Below are positions 54,386 to 62,223 of a DNA stretch of 64,000 bases, piece after piece. A program made the translations under genes and the position numbers. This DNA comes from Jannaschia formosa. GTDB lineage: Bacteria; Pseudomonadota; Alphaproteobacteria; Rhodobacterales; Rhodobacteraceae. Position 1 is the stretch's first letter; each line of letters opens with the position of its first letter. The stretch is taken from NCBI RefSeq assembly GCF_003340555.1, contig NZ_QPLJ01000018.1, forward strand, positions 1-64,000, read 5' to 3'. The notes under the pieces were generated by a model. It did no database searches. It was not told the origin of the DNA and saw only the letters and a list, made by a program, of their open reading frames with translations.

Positions 54386-55273
54386 ATGGCCCCCATGTCA
54401 GGCTCGACCTTCTTCGCCAGCCATTTCGGCCTTCGCGAGCGGCCCTTCACGCTTTTGCCGGATCCCGACTTCATCTACTGGACGGCGGCCCACAAGCGCG
54501 CCTTCACCGTGCTCGAATACGGGATCTTCACCTGCGCCCCGATCACCGTCGTCACCGGCGAGGTCGGGGCGGGCAAGACGACGCTGGTGCAGAAGCTGCT
54601 GTTGCAGGTGGGCGAGGAGGTCGTGGTCGGGCTCGTGTCGAACGCGCAGGGCGGGCGCGGCGACCTGCTGCACTGGGTGCTCAACGCGCTCGGCCTCGAT
54701 GCCGGGCAGGAGGCGGGCTACGTCGCAAAGTTCCAGGTGCTGCAGGACTTCATCATCGACCAGTACGCCGCCGAGCGGCGCGTGCTGCTGATCATCGACG
54801 AGGCGCAGAACCTCTCGGTCGAGGGGCTGGAAGAGCTGCGGATGCTGACCAACATCAACTCGGGCAAGGACGAGCTGCTGCAGCTGGTCCTCGTCGGCCA
54901 GCCCGAGCTGCGCGACATGATCTCGCGCCCCGAGCTTCGGCAGTTCGCGCAGCGCGTCACGGCGAGCTACCACATCCCGGCCATGGACCTTCCGACGACG
55001 CGGGCCTATGTCCGCCACCGCCTCGCCCATGCCGGCGGCACCGGCGACGAGTTCTCGGAGGCGGCGGTCGCCGCCATCCACGAGGCCTCGGGCGGGGTGC
55101 CCCGGCTCGTCAACAAGCTGTGCGACTTCTCGATGGCCTACGCGATGTCCGCCGACCGCAGGACCGTCGACCTCGACACCGTCGAGGACGTGCTCGCCGA
55201 GGACATGTTCATCGCCACCCGGCCCCCGGCCCAGCCGACGCCGCTCCGGCTCGACCGGAAGTTCATGGAATGA
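54386..55273 (+). CDS. ExeA-like AAA ATPase of exosortase/exopolysaccharide locus
   Basis: Encodes 295 residues from the ATG with AGAAAGG upstream; a second ATG lies 3 codons on. FGLRERPFTLLPDPDFIYW near residues 14-32 is the family start motif. Walker A GEVGAGKTT lies at 58-66 and Walker B LLIIDEAQNL at 134-143, followed by a sensor region VLVGQPELRD. Such ATPases accompany XrtA/XrtD exopolysaccharide loci. Its stop overlaps the Wzz gene's start (ATGA). Confidence 0.9.
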   Translation: MAPMSGSTFFASHFGLRERPFTLLPDPDFIYWTAAHKRAFTVLEYGIFTCAPITVVTGEVGAGKTTLVQKLLLQVGEEVVVGLVSNAQGGRGDLLHWVLNALGLDAGQEAGYVAKFQVLQDFIIDQYAAERRVLLIIDEAQNLSVEGLEELRMLTNINSGKDELLQLVLVGQPELRDMISRPELRQFAQRVTASYHIPAMDLPTTRAYVRHRLAHAGGTGDEFSEAAVAAIHEASGGVPRLVNKLCDFSMAYAMSADRRTVDLDTVEDVLAEDMFIATRPPAQPTPLRLDRKFME

Positions 55274-56823
55274 AGGGCGAGATCGCCTTCTACTGGCGGC
55301 TGCTGCTGCGGCGTCTGCCGGCGATGGCGCTGCTGTTCCTGGTGGCCAGCGCGATCGGGCTGGCGCTGGCGGTGCGGCTGCCGGCGGTCTATTCGGCGCA
55401 GGCCCGGCTGCTGGTCGAGGCGCCCCGCATCTCCGAGGAGCTGGCGCAGTCGACGGTGCAGATCTCGGCCACCGAGGAGATCGAGATCATCCGCCAGCAG
55501 CTGCTGACCCGGGCCAACCTGATCGACATCGCCCGCGACCGCGGCGTCTTCGCCGAGATCGGGATGATGCGGCCCGACGACATCGTCGAGGAGATGCGCA
55601 CCGCGACCCGGATCTCGGACCGCGGCGGCGGCCGCGGCGGCCCGACCATCGTCGACGTCTCGTTCGAGGCGCGCAGCGGCGCCATCGCCGCCGACGTGGT
55701 CAACGAATACGTCACCCGCATCACCGCCGCCAACGTCCAGAACCGCGCCGACGTGGCCGGCGACACGCTCAACTTCTTCGAGCAGGAGGTCGAGCGGCTC
55801 GACCGCGAGCTGCGCGCCCGCCAGGAGGCGATCAGCGCCTTCCAGCGCGAGAATGTCGGCGCCCTGCCCGACGGCCAGGCCTATCGCCAGGGGCGGCAGT
55901 CGCTGCTGCAGGAGCGGCTGGCCGGGATCGCCCGCGACATCTCCAACCTCGAGGAGCAGCAGCGCCGCCTGACCGACCTCTTCGAGAGCACCGGCCAGGT
56001 CGCGCCGCTGCGCGAGGAAGGCACCCCCCGGAGCCCCGCCGAGGCGCGGGTGGCCGAGATCGAGGCCGCGATCCAGGAGGCGCTGCTCGTCTATTCCGAG
56101 AACAACCCCCGGGTGGTGCAGCTGCGCGCCCGGCTCGACCTCGCCCGCGAGGCGCTCGCCGGAGAGGCCGCGCCCCCCGGCACCGCCGCGGCCGCCGAGA
56201 ACCCGCAGGCCATGATCTACGAGTTCCAGATGACCGAGCTCGACACGAGGATCGAGCAGCTCCGGGCCCAGATCCCCCCCGTCGAGGAGGAGCTGGAGGA
56301 GCTGCGGATGCGCATCGAGCAGACGCCGCTCAACGGCATCACCCTGTCGGGGATGCAGCGCGACTACGAGAACTACCGCAGCCAGCTCGACGCCGCGATC
56401 GCCCGCCGCAACGCCGCCTCGATGGGCGAGCGCATCGAGCTGAGCGCCCGCGGCCGCCGCATCAGCCTCGTCGAGGCCGCCTCCATCCCGGCCAGCCCGA
56501 CCAGCCCGAACCGCCCGCTGGTGGCCGCCGCCGGGGCGGGGATCGGGCTGGCGCTGGCAGCGGGGCTGTTCGTGCTGCTGGAGCTGCTCAACTCGACCCC
56601 GCGCCGGCCTGCCGACATCACCGCGAAGCTCGGGATCGTGCCGCTGGCGACGATCCCCTATCTCGAGACGCGCCGCCGCCGGCTGTGGCGCCGGGCCGGG
56701 CGGATCGCGCTGATGCTGGCGGTGCTGATCGGGGTGCCGGCCGGGCTCTGGGCGGTGGACAGCTACTACCTGCCGCTCGACCTTCTGACGCAACGCGTCC
56801 TCGACCGGCTCGGCCTCGCCTGA
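55270..56823 (+). CDS. Polysaccharide chain-length determinant (Wzz/GumC-like)
   Basis: Encodes 517 residues. A transmembrane helix at about 18-36 and another near 415-435 bracket a long periplasmic part with coiled coils, including VERLDRELRARQEAISAFQ and EEELEELRMRIEQTPL. A proline-rich ASPTSPNRP segment precedes the second helix, as in Wzz proteins. It has a third hydrophobic stretch near the C-terminus (IALMLAVLIGVPAGLWAV), typical of exosortase-linked GumC relatives. It works with the CpsD kinase encoded 31 bp downstream. Confidence 0.9.
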   Translation: MKGEIAFYWRLLLRRLPAMALLFLVASAIGLALAVRLPAVYSAQARLLVEAPRISEELAQSTVQISATEEIEIIRQQLLTRANLIDIARDRGVFAEIGMMRPDDIVEEMRTATRISDRGGGRGGPTIVDVSFEARSGAIAADVVNEYVTRITAANVQNRADVAGDTLNFFEQEVERLDRELRARQEAISAFQRENVGALPDGQAYRQGRQSLLQERLAGIARDISNLEEQQRRLTDLFESTGQVAPLREEGTPRSPAEARVAEIEAAIQEALLVYSENNPRVVQLRARLDLAREALAGEAAPPGTAAAAENPQAMIYEFQMTELDTRIEQLRAQIPPVEEELEELRMRIEQTPLNGITLSGMQRDYENYRSQLDAAIARRNAASMGERIELSARGRRISLVEAASIPASPTSPNRPLVAAAGAGIGLALAAGLFVLLELLNSTPRRPADITAKLGIVPLATIPYLETRRRRLWRRAGRIALMLAVLIGVPAGLWAVDSYYLPLDLLTQRVLDRLGLA

Positions 56824-56854
56824 GCCCGTCCGCGCCCAAAGGAACCGATCCGCC

Positions 56855-57691
56855 ATGGAGAAGCTCAGCCAGGCCCTCGAGAAGGCGCGGGCCATCCGCG
56901 AGGGCCAGTCCCCCGGGCGCGCGCCCGACCGCGTCCCGCCCCGCGCCGGCGCCCCGCGGCGCGGCGGCGCGGCCGTCGACGCGGCCTGGGCCGCGCTGCG
57001 CGAGATCGTGCCCGACCCCGCCGTCCTGATCCGCAACCGGGTCGTCACGCTCGACCCCGGGCACGAGGCCACGCCCTTCGACATCCTGCGCACCAAGGCG
57101 CTGCTGCAGATGCGGCGCAACGGCTGGCGCCGGCTGGCGATCACCTCGCCCGGGCCGGCCTGCGGCAAGACCACGACCTCTCTAAACCTCAGCCTGTCGC
57201 TGGCCCGCCAGAGCGAGCTGCGCTCGATGCTGCTCGAGATGGACCTGCGCCGGCCGGCGATGTCGAAGATCCTGGGCCACCGCCCCGAGGCCGATATCGG
57301 CGACATGCTGACCGGCGCCCTGCCCTTCGCCGAGCAGGCGCTGCGGGTGCGCGACAACCTCGCCATCTCGATGTCGGCCCGGCCCCACCGGGACCCGGCC
57401 CGCTACATGCTCAGCGCCGAGACGGCGCAGACGCTGGACGCGCTGGAGGCCGCCTACCAGCCCGACCTCGTGGTCTTCGACCTGCCGCCGCTCCTGGTCA
57501 GCGACGACGCCCGGGCCTTCCTCGGCAAGGTCGACTGCGCGCTGATGGTGGTGCGCGCCGAGCAGAGCTCGATGGCCCAGATCGATGCCTGCGAGCGCGA
57601 GATCAGCGAGCATACCAACGTGCTGGGCATGGTGCTGAGCCACGCGAAATTCGCCGATGCCGAGGGCTATTACGACTACGACTACCGCTGA
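56855..57691 (+). CDS. CpsD/CapB-like tyrosine autokinase
   Basis: Encodes 278 residues. The N-terminal MEKLSQALEKARAIREG is typical of exosortase-linked kinases. Walker A TSPGPACGKTT lies at 98-108, Walker A' LLEMDLRRP at 126-134, and the VVFDLPPLLVSDD Walker B region follows. The C-terminus ends in a short tyrosine cluster YYDYDYR (272-278), the autophosphorylation tail. It regulates polymer length with the adjacent Wzz. Confidence 0.9.
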   Translation: MEKLSQALEKARAIREGQSPGRAPDRVPPRAGAPRRGGAAVDAAWAALREIVPDPAVLIRNRVVTLDPGHEATPFDILRTKALLQMRRNGWRRLAITSPGPACGKTTTSLNLSLSLARQSELRSMLLEMDLRRPAMSKILGHRPEADIGDMLTGALPFAEQALRVRDNLAISMSARPHRDPARYMLSAETAQTLDALEAAYQPDLVVFDLPPLLVSDDARAFLGKVDCALMVVRAEQSSMAQIDACEREISEHTNVLGMVLSHAKFADAEGYYDYDYR

Positions 57692-57834
57692 TCTCTCCGC
57701 CCGCGACCCCGCGACGACCGTGGTGCCGGGGCGACAGTCGCGCGCGGGTTCCGCAACGTCGCCGCCGCCGTCTTTCCTCGGCGGCGATCCTTGGGCAGGG
57801 TCGCCGCGGGTCGCAGCAGCACAGGGCCGAGGGC

Positions 57835-58491
57835 ATGGCGTTCATCTCATTTCGCTTCCGGGCCGCCCGCGCCGCGCTGGCCGCTGCGGTGCTGGCCCCG
57901 GTTTGGGTTCTCGTCTCGGTCCTGGCCCTGGCGGGGGGCGCGGCGGCGCAGGGCTATACCGTGCAGCCCGGCGACACGCTGGCCATCGAGGTGCTGCAGG
58001 ACAGCACGCTCGACCGCACCGTGCTGGTCACCCCCGACGGCAGCTTCACCTTCCCCTTCGCGGGCAGCGTGCAGGCCGCCGGCCGCACGCCCTCGCAGAT
58101 CGCGCAGCGGCTGACCCAGGGCATCGCCGAGAACTTCGCGACCCCGCCCAACGTCTTCGTCTCGGTCCGCAGCGTCCGCCCCGAGGAGCCGCTTGCCCCC
58201 GAGGCGGAGGCGGCGATCCAGGTCTACATCTTGGGCGAGGTCAACGCCCCCGGCCCCAAGCAGATGGAGCCCGGGGTGACCCTGCTGCAGGCGCTGTCAC
58301 AGACCGGCGGCTTCACCAACTTCGCCGCCACCAAGCGGCTGCAGCTGCGCCGCACCGACCCGCATACCGGCGCGCAGAGCCTGACCACCATCAACTACCG
58401 CGCCATCGCCGAGGGCGCACGGCTCGCCCGGGACGTCGTGCTGATCGAGGGCGACGTGATCCTGGTGCCGCAGCGCCGCCTCTTCGAGTAG
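57835..58491 (+). CDS. Polysaccharide export protein (Wza-like, outer-membrane channel)
   Basis: Encodes 218 residues with a signal peptide cleaved after about residue 38 (GGAAAQG). YTVQPGDTLAIEVLQDSTL opens the polysaccharide-export domain and VYILGEVNAPGPKQMEPG begins an SLBB domain. It has no lipobox, unlike classical Wza. It is shorter than Wza and lacks the C-terminal helix barrel, so it resembles the compact exosortase-type export proteins. The barrel-like gene lies 7 bp downstream. Confidence 0.88.
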   Translation: MAFISFRFRAARAALAAAVLAPVWVLVSVLALAGGAAAQGYTVQPGDTLAIEVLQDSTLDRTVLVTPDGSFTFPFAGSVQAAGRTPSQIAQRLTQGIAENFATPPNVFVSVRSVRPEEPLAPEAEAAIQVYILGEVNAPGPKQMEPGVTLLQALSQTGGFTNFAATKRLQLRRTDPHTGAQSLTTINYRAIAEGARLARDVVLIEGDVILVPQRRLFE

Positions 58492-58498
58492 GGCCCGC

Positions 58499-59911
58499 AT
58501 GCCGGGGCCCGTCGCCGCGCCGCCGCGCCGCGGACGCATCCGGCGCGGCCTGGCCGCGGCGCTGGCCGGCAGCAGCGCCATCTGGGTCGGCGTCACCTCG
58601 GCGCAGGAGGGGGTGCCGAACCCCGCGCTGGTGATCGACCTGGGCGTCGGGCTCGAGGCGGACGGGGACGGGCCGGAGCTGCGCGGCGATGTCGGTCTCA
58701 GCTACCTCACCCGCACCCGCAGCCAGAGCTTCGAGCTGAGCCTCGGCAGCTCCGTCCGGGTCGGCGAGGACGGGATCGGGGACGAGGCCCTCCTGCCGGT
58801 GCTGCGCACGGTCTACGGCTTCGACAACGGCGCGACGCTGCTGTCGCTGTCGGGCGGCTACACCCTGCGCGAGGTCGAGGGGCTGTCCTTCCTGCTCACC
58901 GAGGACCTCGACGGCGACGGCGACCCCGGCTTCGACACGGTCGGCCTGGTCGAGGACGACGGCCTGCTGGAGACGGTCTCGGCGAACCTCGCCCTGTCGC
59001 TCTGGCGCCGGAGTCCCGTCGGGCTGGAACTGGGCGCCGACCTGCTGCGGCGCGACTACCGCGATACCTCCGACCCCGATCTCGACGACAGCCGCCGCGT
59101 CGGCGCCAGCGCGGCGCTGCGGCTGACGCCCCGGGAGGGGCTGGATTTCCGGCTGACGGCGTCGCACAGGCGCGAGAGCGAGGACGACCTCCTCGACCGC
59201 GAGACCGAGACCACGCGGCTGGGCGCCGGCGTCGACTGGCGCGCGGCGCCGGGGACCGCGATCGACCTGACCGTCGCCCGCTCGGTCCGCGAGGAGGACC
59301 GGCTGGCCGCCGGCGGCGGGCGCGAGACGATCCGGACCACGGGCCTCGTCTGGGAAGGCGGGATCGCCCAGGACCGCAGGAACGGCCGCCGCGGGCTGCG
59401 CTTCGCCCGGACGCTGGTCGATGACGGCGACCGGCTCGACGACCTGGAGCTGTTCCGCGCGCTGGACCTGGCGGGGGGCGGCGCACTGAGCCTCGGCGTA
59501 GGGCTCGCCCGGTTCGAGGACGGCGACCTGGCCGTCGAGGCGCGGGCGGCCTATTCCCAACCGCTGGCGCAGGGCGCGCGGCTGACCGCCTCGCTCAGCC
59601 GCCAGGCGGGCACCGATGGCGAGGACCAGGAGGTGGCGCGCAGCCAGGCGCGGATCGGGTTCGACCGCCCGCTGAGCCCGGTCGCGGGGGTGGGCATCTC
59701 GGCGCGGCTGGCCCGGATCGAGGTGATCGACGGGGTCGATCCCGACCAGACCGCGATCTCGGTCGCGGCCAGCTACCGCCACGCGCTGACGCCGGACTGG
59801 TCGCTGCGCGCCAGCGTGACCCATGACGCCGCGCGGCCCGAGGGCGGCGACACCGACCGCGACACCCGCCTGAGCCTCGGGCTGGGCCGCAGCTTCACCT
59901 TCCGGCCCTGA
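58499..59911 (+). CDS. Outer-membrane beta-barrel protein of the exopolysaccharide locus
   Basis: Encodes 470 residues with a signal peptide ending near SAQEG (about 37). The mature chain alternates hydrophobic and polar residues, as in barrel strands (for example LVIDLGVGLEADGDGPELRG), and ends RLSLGLGRSFTFRP. It resembles the exosortase-locus outer-membrane proteins (EpsL type) thought to help secretion. It is the last gene of the rightward operon. Confidence 0.75.
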   Translation: MPGPVAAPPRRGRIRRGLAAALAGSSAIWVGVTSAQEGVPNPALVIDLGVGLEADGDGPELRGDVGLSYLTRTRSQSFELSLGSSVRVGEDGIGDEALLPVLRTVYGFDNGATLLSLSGGYTLREVEGLSFLLTEDLDGDGDPGFDTVGLVEDDGLLETVSANLALSLWRRSPVGLELGADLLRRDYRDTSDPDLDDSRRVGASAALRLTPREGLDFRLTASHRRESEDDLLDRETETTRLGAGVDWRAAPGTAIDLTVARSVREEDRLAAGGGRETIRTTGLVWEGGIAQDRRNGRRGLRFARTLVDDGDRLDDLELFRALDLAGGGALSLGVGLARFEDGDLAVEARAAYSQPLAQGARLTASLSRQAGTDGEDQEVARSQARIGFDRPLSPVAGVGISARLARIEVIDGVDPDQTAISVAASYRHALTPDWSLRASVTHDAARPEGGDTDRDTRLSLGLGRSFTFRP

Positions 59912-59996
59912 GGGGGTCGGCAGGGGACGGGTCGGAGCGGTCGCTGTGCCGATGAGGGCGCCTCGCAGGCCCCTGCCCGGCGGCCCGATGCGGAAC

Positions 59997-60019
59997 GGCA
60001 CCCGGCAGAACCGGGTGCC
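59997..60019. terminator. Hairpin between convergent genes
   Basis: GGCACCCGG and CCGGGTGCC form a perfect 9-bp stem with a 5-base loop, between the barrel gene and the DUF2145 gene. There is no T tract, so a bidirectional terminator role is likely but not certain. Confidence 0.5.
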
Positions 60020-60046
60020 ACGCATCCTCCGGACCCCGGACTGCCC

Positions 60047-60859
60047 TCAGAACCGCTGGGGGCCCTGCGGGGTCAGGCGGTAGACCGCCTCCTCCAGCCC
60101 GTGCTCCTGCAGGAACCGGGCGATGGAGCCGAAGGTGGCCGTCGCGACCGTGCCGCCGTGATCCGCCGTCGTCAGCGCCCCCGAGGCCAGCGGCGCCAGC
60201 AGCCGCTTCGCGCCGGCAAGCTCGATCGGCTGGGGCCGGAAATGCGCCGCGACATTGGCGTGGATGCGATCCCGGTCGGCGGTGCCGTAGAGCGCGGCCA
60301 TCAGCACGTGCAGCGTGTGCTCGGTGCAGTTCTGGAAGCGCGGGTCCGCGGGGTTGGCCAGCACCGAGTAGCGCGGGTTGTGCAGCCTTGCGTAGTCCGG
60401 CCCCGCGATCACCCGCAGCAGCTTTGCCTGCAGCCGGGGATCGGGGACGATCACGCCGACCTCCATCCGCCGGGCGCCGGCCAGGAACTCGGCGGGGCTC
60501 TCCTGCACCAGGTCGCTGCGGGTCGGGTCGTCGGCCCTCTGATAGAGGTTCCAGACGCGGTAGCCGCGCCCCTCGGTCCCGTCGGCGCGCGTGATCGCCG
60601 ACCAGACCCAGAAGGCCACATGGGTATAGCGCACCCCCGGCGGCAGGTCGTCCGGGTCGCGCCCGGTGCGGGCGACGATGGCGACGCCCGCCCCCCGCGC
60701 GGCGAGGTCGTGCTGCACCGCGTCGGCGAAGGCCGCGACCTCGGCAGCGGGCAGGACGGGGGCCGTGGCCTCGACGCTGCCCGCCCCCGCCTTGCCGGGG
60801 ACGACGGCGGGGATCAGCAGGGCCAGGGCCATGAGGATGGTGACGACGAGACGGGTCAT
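60047..60859 (-). CDS. DUF2145 domain-containing exported protein
   Basis: Encodes 270 residues with a signal peptide (LVVTILMALALLIPAVVPGKAGA). The mature part carries the DUF2145 pattern: HVAFWVW, VWNLYQ, NPRYSVLANP and FQNCTEHTL, the last with a conserved cysteine. Its function is unknown. It follows a small exported protein after 23 bp on the same strand, forming a two-gene unit behind two operator-like repeats. Confidence 0.8.
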   Translation of the reverse strand: MTRLVVTILMALALLIPAVVPGKAGAGSVEATAPVLPAAEVAAFADAVQHDLAARGAGVAIVARTGRDPDDLPPGVRYTHVAFWVWSAITRADGTEGRGYRVWNLYQRADDPTRSDLVQESPAEFLAGARRMEVGVIVPDPRLQAKLLRVIAGPDYARLHNPRYSVLANPADPRFQNCTEHTLHVLMAALYGTADRDRIHANVAAHFRPQPIELAGAKRLLAPLASGALTTADHGGTVATATFGSIARFLQEHGLEEAVYRLTPQGPQRF

Positions 60860-60882
60860 GCCGGGATCTCCTCCGCCGGGGC

Positions 60883-61206
60883 TCAGTCGAGCCGCGGCGC
60901 GGCGTCGGCATGCGTGCCGAGGGGCAGCGGCCGGGCCGTCGTCACATGGAGCGCGGAGCCGGTGTCGATGACGCTCTCGCCCGCCGATTGCAGCGCCGAG
61001 CCGGTCACGGCGAGCGCTCCGCCGGCCACGATCAGCGGCACCGAGACGACGGTCGCGGCCCCCGTGACCGCGGCCGAGGCGCCGTGGCTGGCGGCCTGGC
61101 CGCTGTGGTGGCCGGCCTCGGCCGAATGGCGGCCGCTTTCCCCGGCGAAGGCGGCGGGGGCGGCGAGGGCGCCCAGCAGGGCGAGGGCGGTGGCGATGCG
61201 GGTCAT
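60883..61206 (-). CDS. Small exported protein of unknown function
   Basis: Encodes 107 residues. It has a clear signal peptide (ATALALLGALAAPAAFAGES), a histidine- and serine-rich stretch (HSAEAGHHSGQAASHG) and a hydrophobic glycine/valine segment (VVSVPLIVAGGALAVTGSAL). It is not assigned to a family. It is the first gene of a two-gene unit with the DUF2145 protein. The region upstream carries two TGAACGTTGTTCA repeats. Confidence 0.6.
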   Translation of the reverse strand: MTRIATALALLGALAAPAAFAGESGRHSAEAGHHSGQAASHGASAAVTGAATVVSVPLIVAGGALAVTGSALQSAGESVIDTGSALHVTTARPLPLGTHADAAPRLD

Positions 61207-61220
61207 GGGATGTCCTTTCT

Positions 61221-61233
61221 TGAACGTTGTTCA
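61221..61233. promoter_or_regulatory. TetR-type operator candidate, copy 1
   Basis: TGAACGTTGTTCA has TGAAC / GTTCA arms around a 3-base spacer, a common TetR-family operator form. It lies 15 bp upstream of the small exported protein's start, where repressor binding would block transcription. No TetR gene is in the window. Confidence 0.5.
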
Positions 61234-61284
61234 TTTTCGTGAGGCAGAGCTAGCCAGCCGGCCTCCGCCGGTCAATCGAAAAAA

Positions 61285-61297
61285 TGAACGTTGTTCA
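61285..61297. promoter_or_regulatory. TetR-type operator candidate, copy 2
   Basis: An exact second copy of TGAACGTTGTTCA, 64 bp from the first, in the lower-GC segment that probably holds the promoter. Confidence 0.5.
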
Positions 61298-61314
61298 GAA
61301 AACGCGCCGTGACG

Positions 61315-62223
61315 TTACGGCACGGGGTCGTCCCGCCTGCCGTCCCGCCCCCCGGCCAGCCGCGCCCGTGCCGCGAGCCAGACTGCCTTGCCCAGCGACC
61401 GCGGCCCGGGCGCAAGCCGCGCCGCCTGCCCCGCGTGATGCGCCGCGGCGGCCCAGTCCCCGGCCCGGCGATGGCCCCCGGCCAGCCGGTCGTGATGGCG
61501 GGCGAGCGCGCCGGGATAGCGCGCGAGCAGCGCGCCGTGCCTGTCGAGGATGCGCATCTGCGCCGCGAGCCGGGCGGTGGCCGAGCGGGTGATCGAGTTG
61601 GGCTGCATCCGCTGCACCACAAGCGGCGCGTCGACGAAGGCGACCGGGCCGGCCTGGGCCACGCGCAGCATCAGCTCCCAGTCGACGAGGGCGCGCAGCC
61701 CGGTGTCGAAGCCGCCCGCCGCCGCGAAGACGTCGCGGCGCAGCACCAGCGTCTGGGTCGAGACGAAGCTGCCCTGCGCCAGCGCGGGCAGGATGTCGCC
61801 CTCCAGCGGGCCGGGATGGTCCGGGGCGGGGATGCGCGCCGCGGCCGGGCTGCCCGGGTCCCGCGACACCTCCATCGCGCAATAGGCGGCGACATGGCCG
61901 CCCTCGGCGAGCCGCGCCATCTGCCGGCGCAGCTTGCCCGGGCGCCACAGGTCGTCGCTGTCCTGGAAGGCGATCCAGGGCGCCTCCGTCGCCGCCACCC
62001 CGTGGTTGCGCGCCCCCGAGACGCCGGGCGGCCCCGGGTTGCGCAGCACCCGCAGCCGCGGATCGGCGATCGCCTCGAGCACGGCGACCGTGCCGTCGCC
62101 CGAGCCGTCGTCCACCGCCACCACCTCGAGATCCGGGTAATCCTGCGCCAGCACGCTGGCCACGGCCTCGCCCACCGTGGCGGCGCGGTCGCGGCAGGGC
62201 ACGACCACGGCGACGCGGCTCAC
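61315..62223 (-). CDS. Family 2 glycosyltransferase (GTG start)
   Basis: Encodes 302 residues from a GTG that overlaps the stop of the preceding membrane protein (GTGA). VAVVVPCRDRAATVGEAV at the N-terminus, VVAVDDGSGDGT near 35-46 and the AFQDSDDLWRPGKL metal site mark a GT2 enzyme. The C-terminal 60 residues are arginine/alanine-rich. Donor and acceptor are unknown. Confidence 0.85.
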   Translation of the reverse strand: MSRVAVVVPCRDRAATVGEAVASVLAQDYPDLEVVAVDDGSGDGTVAVLEAIADPRLRVLRNPGPPGVSGARNHGVAATEAPWIAFQDSDDLWRPGKLRRQMARLAEGGHVAAYCAMEVSRDPGSPAAARIPAPDHPGPLEGDILPALAQGSFVSTQTLVLRRDVFAAAGGFDTGLRALVDWELMLRVAQAGPVAFVDAPLVVQRMQPNSITRSATARLAAQMRILDRHGALLARYPGALARHHDRLAGGHRRAGDWAAAAHHAGQAARLAPGPRSLGKAVWLAARARLAGGRDGRRDDPVP

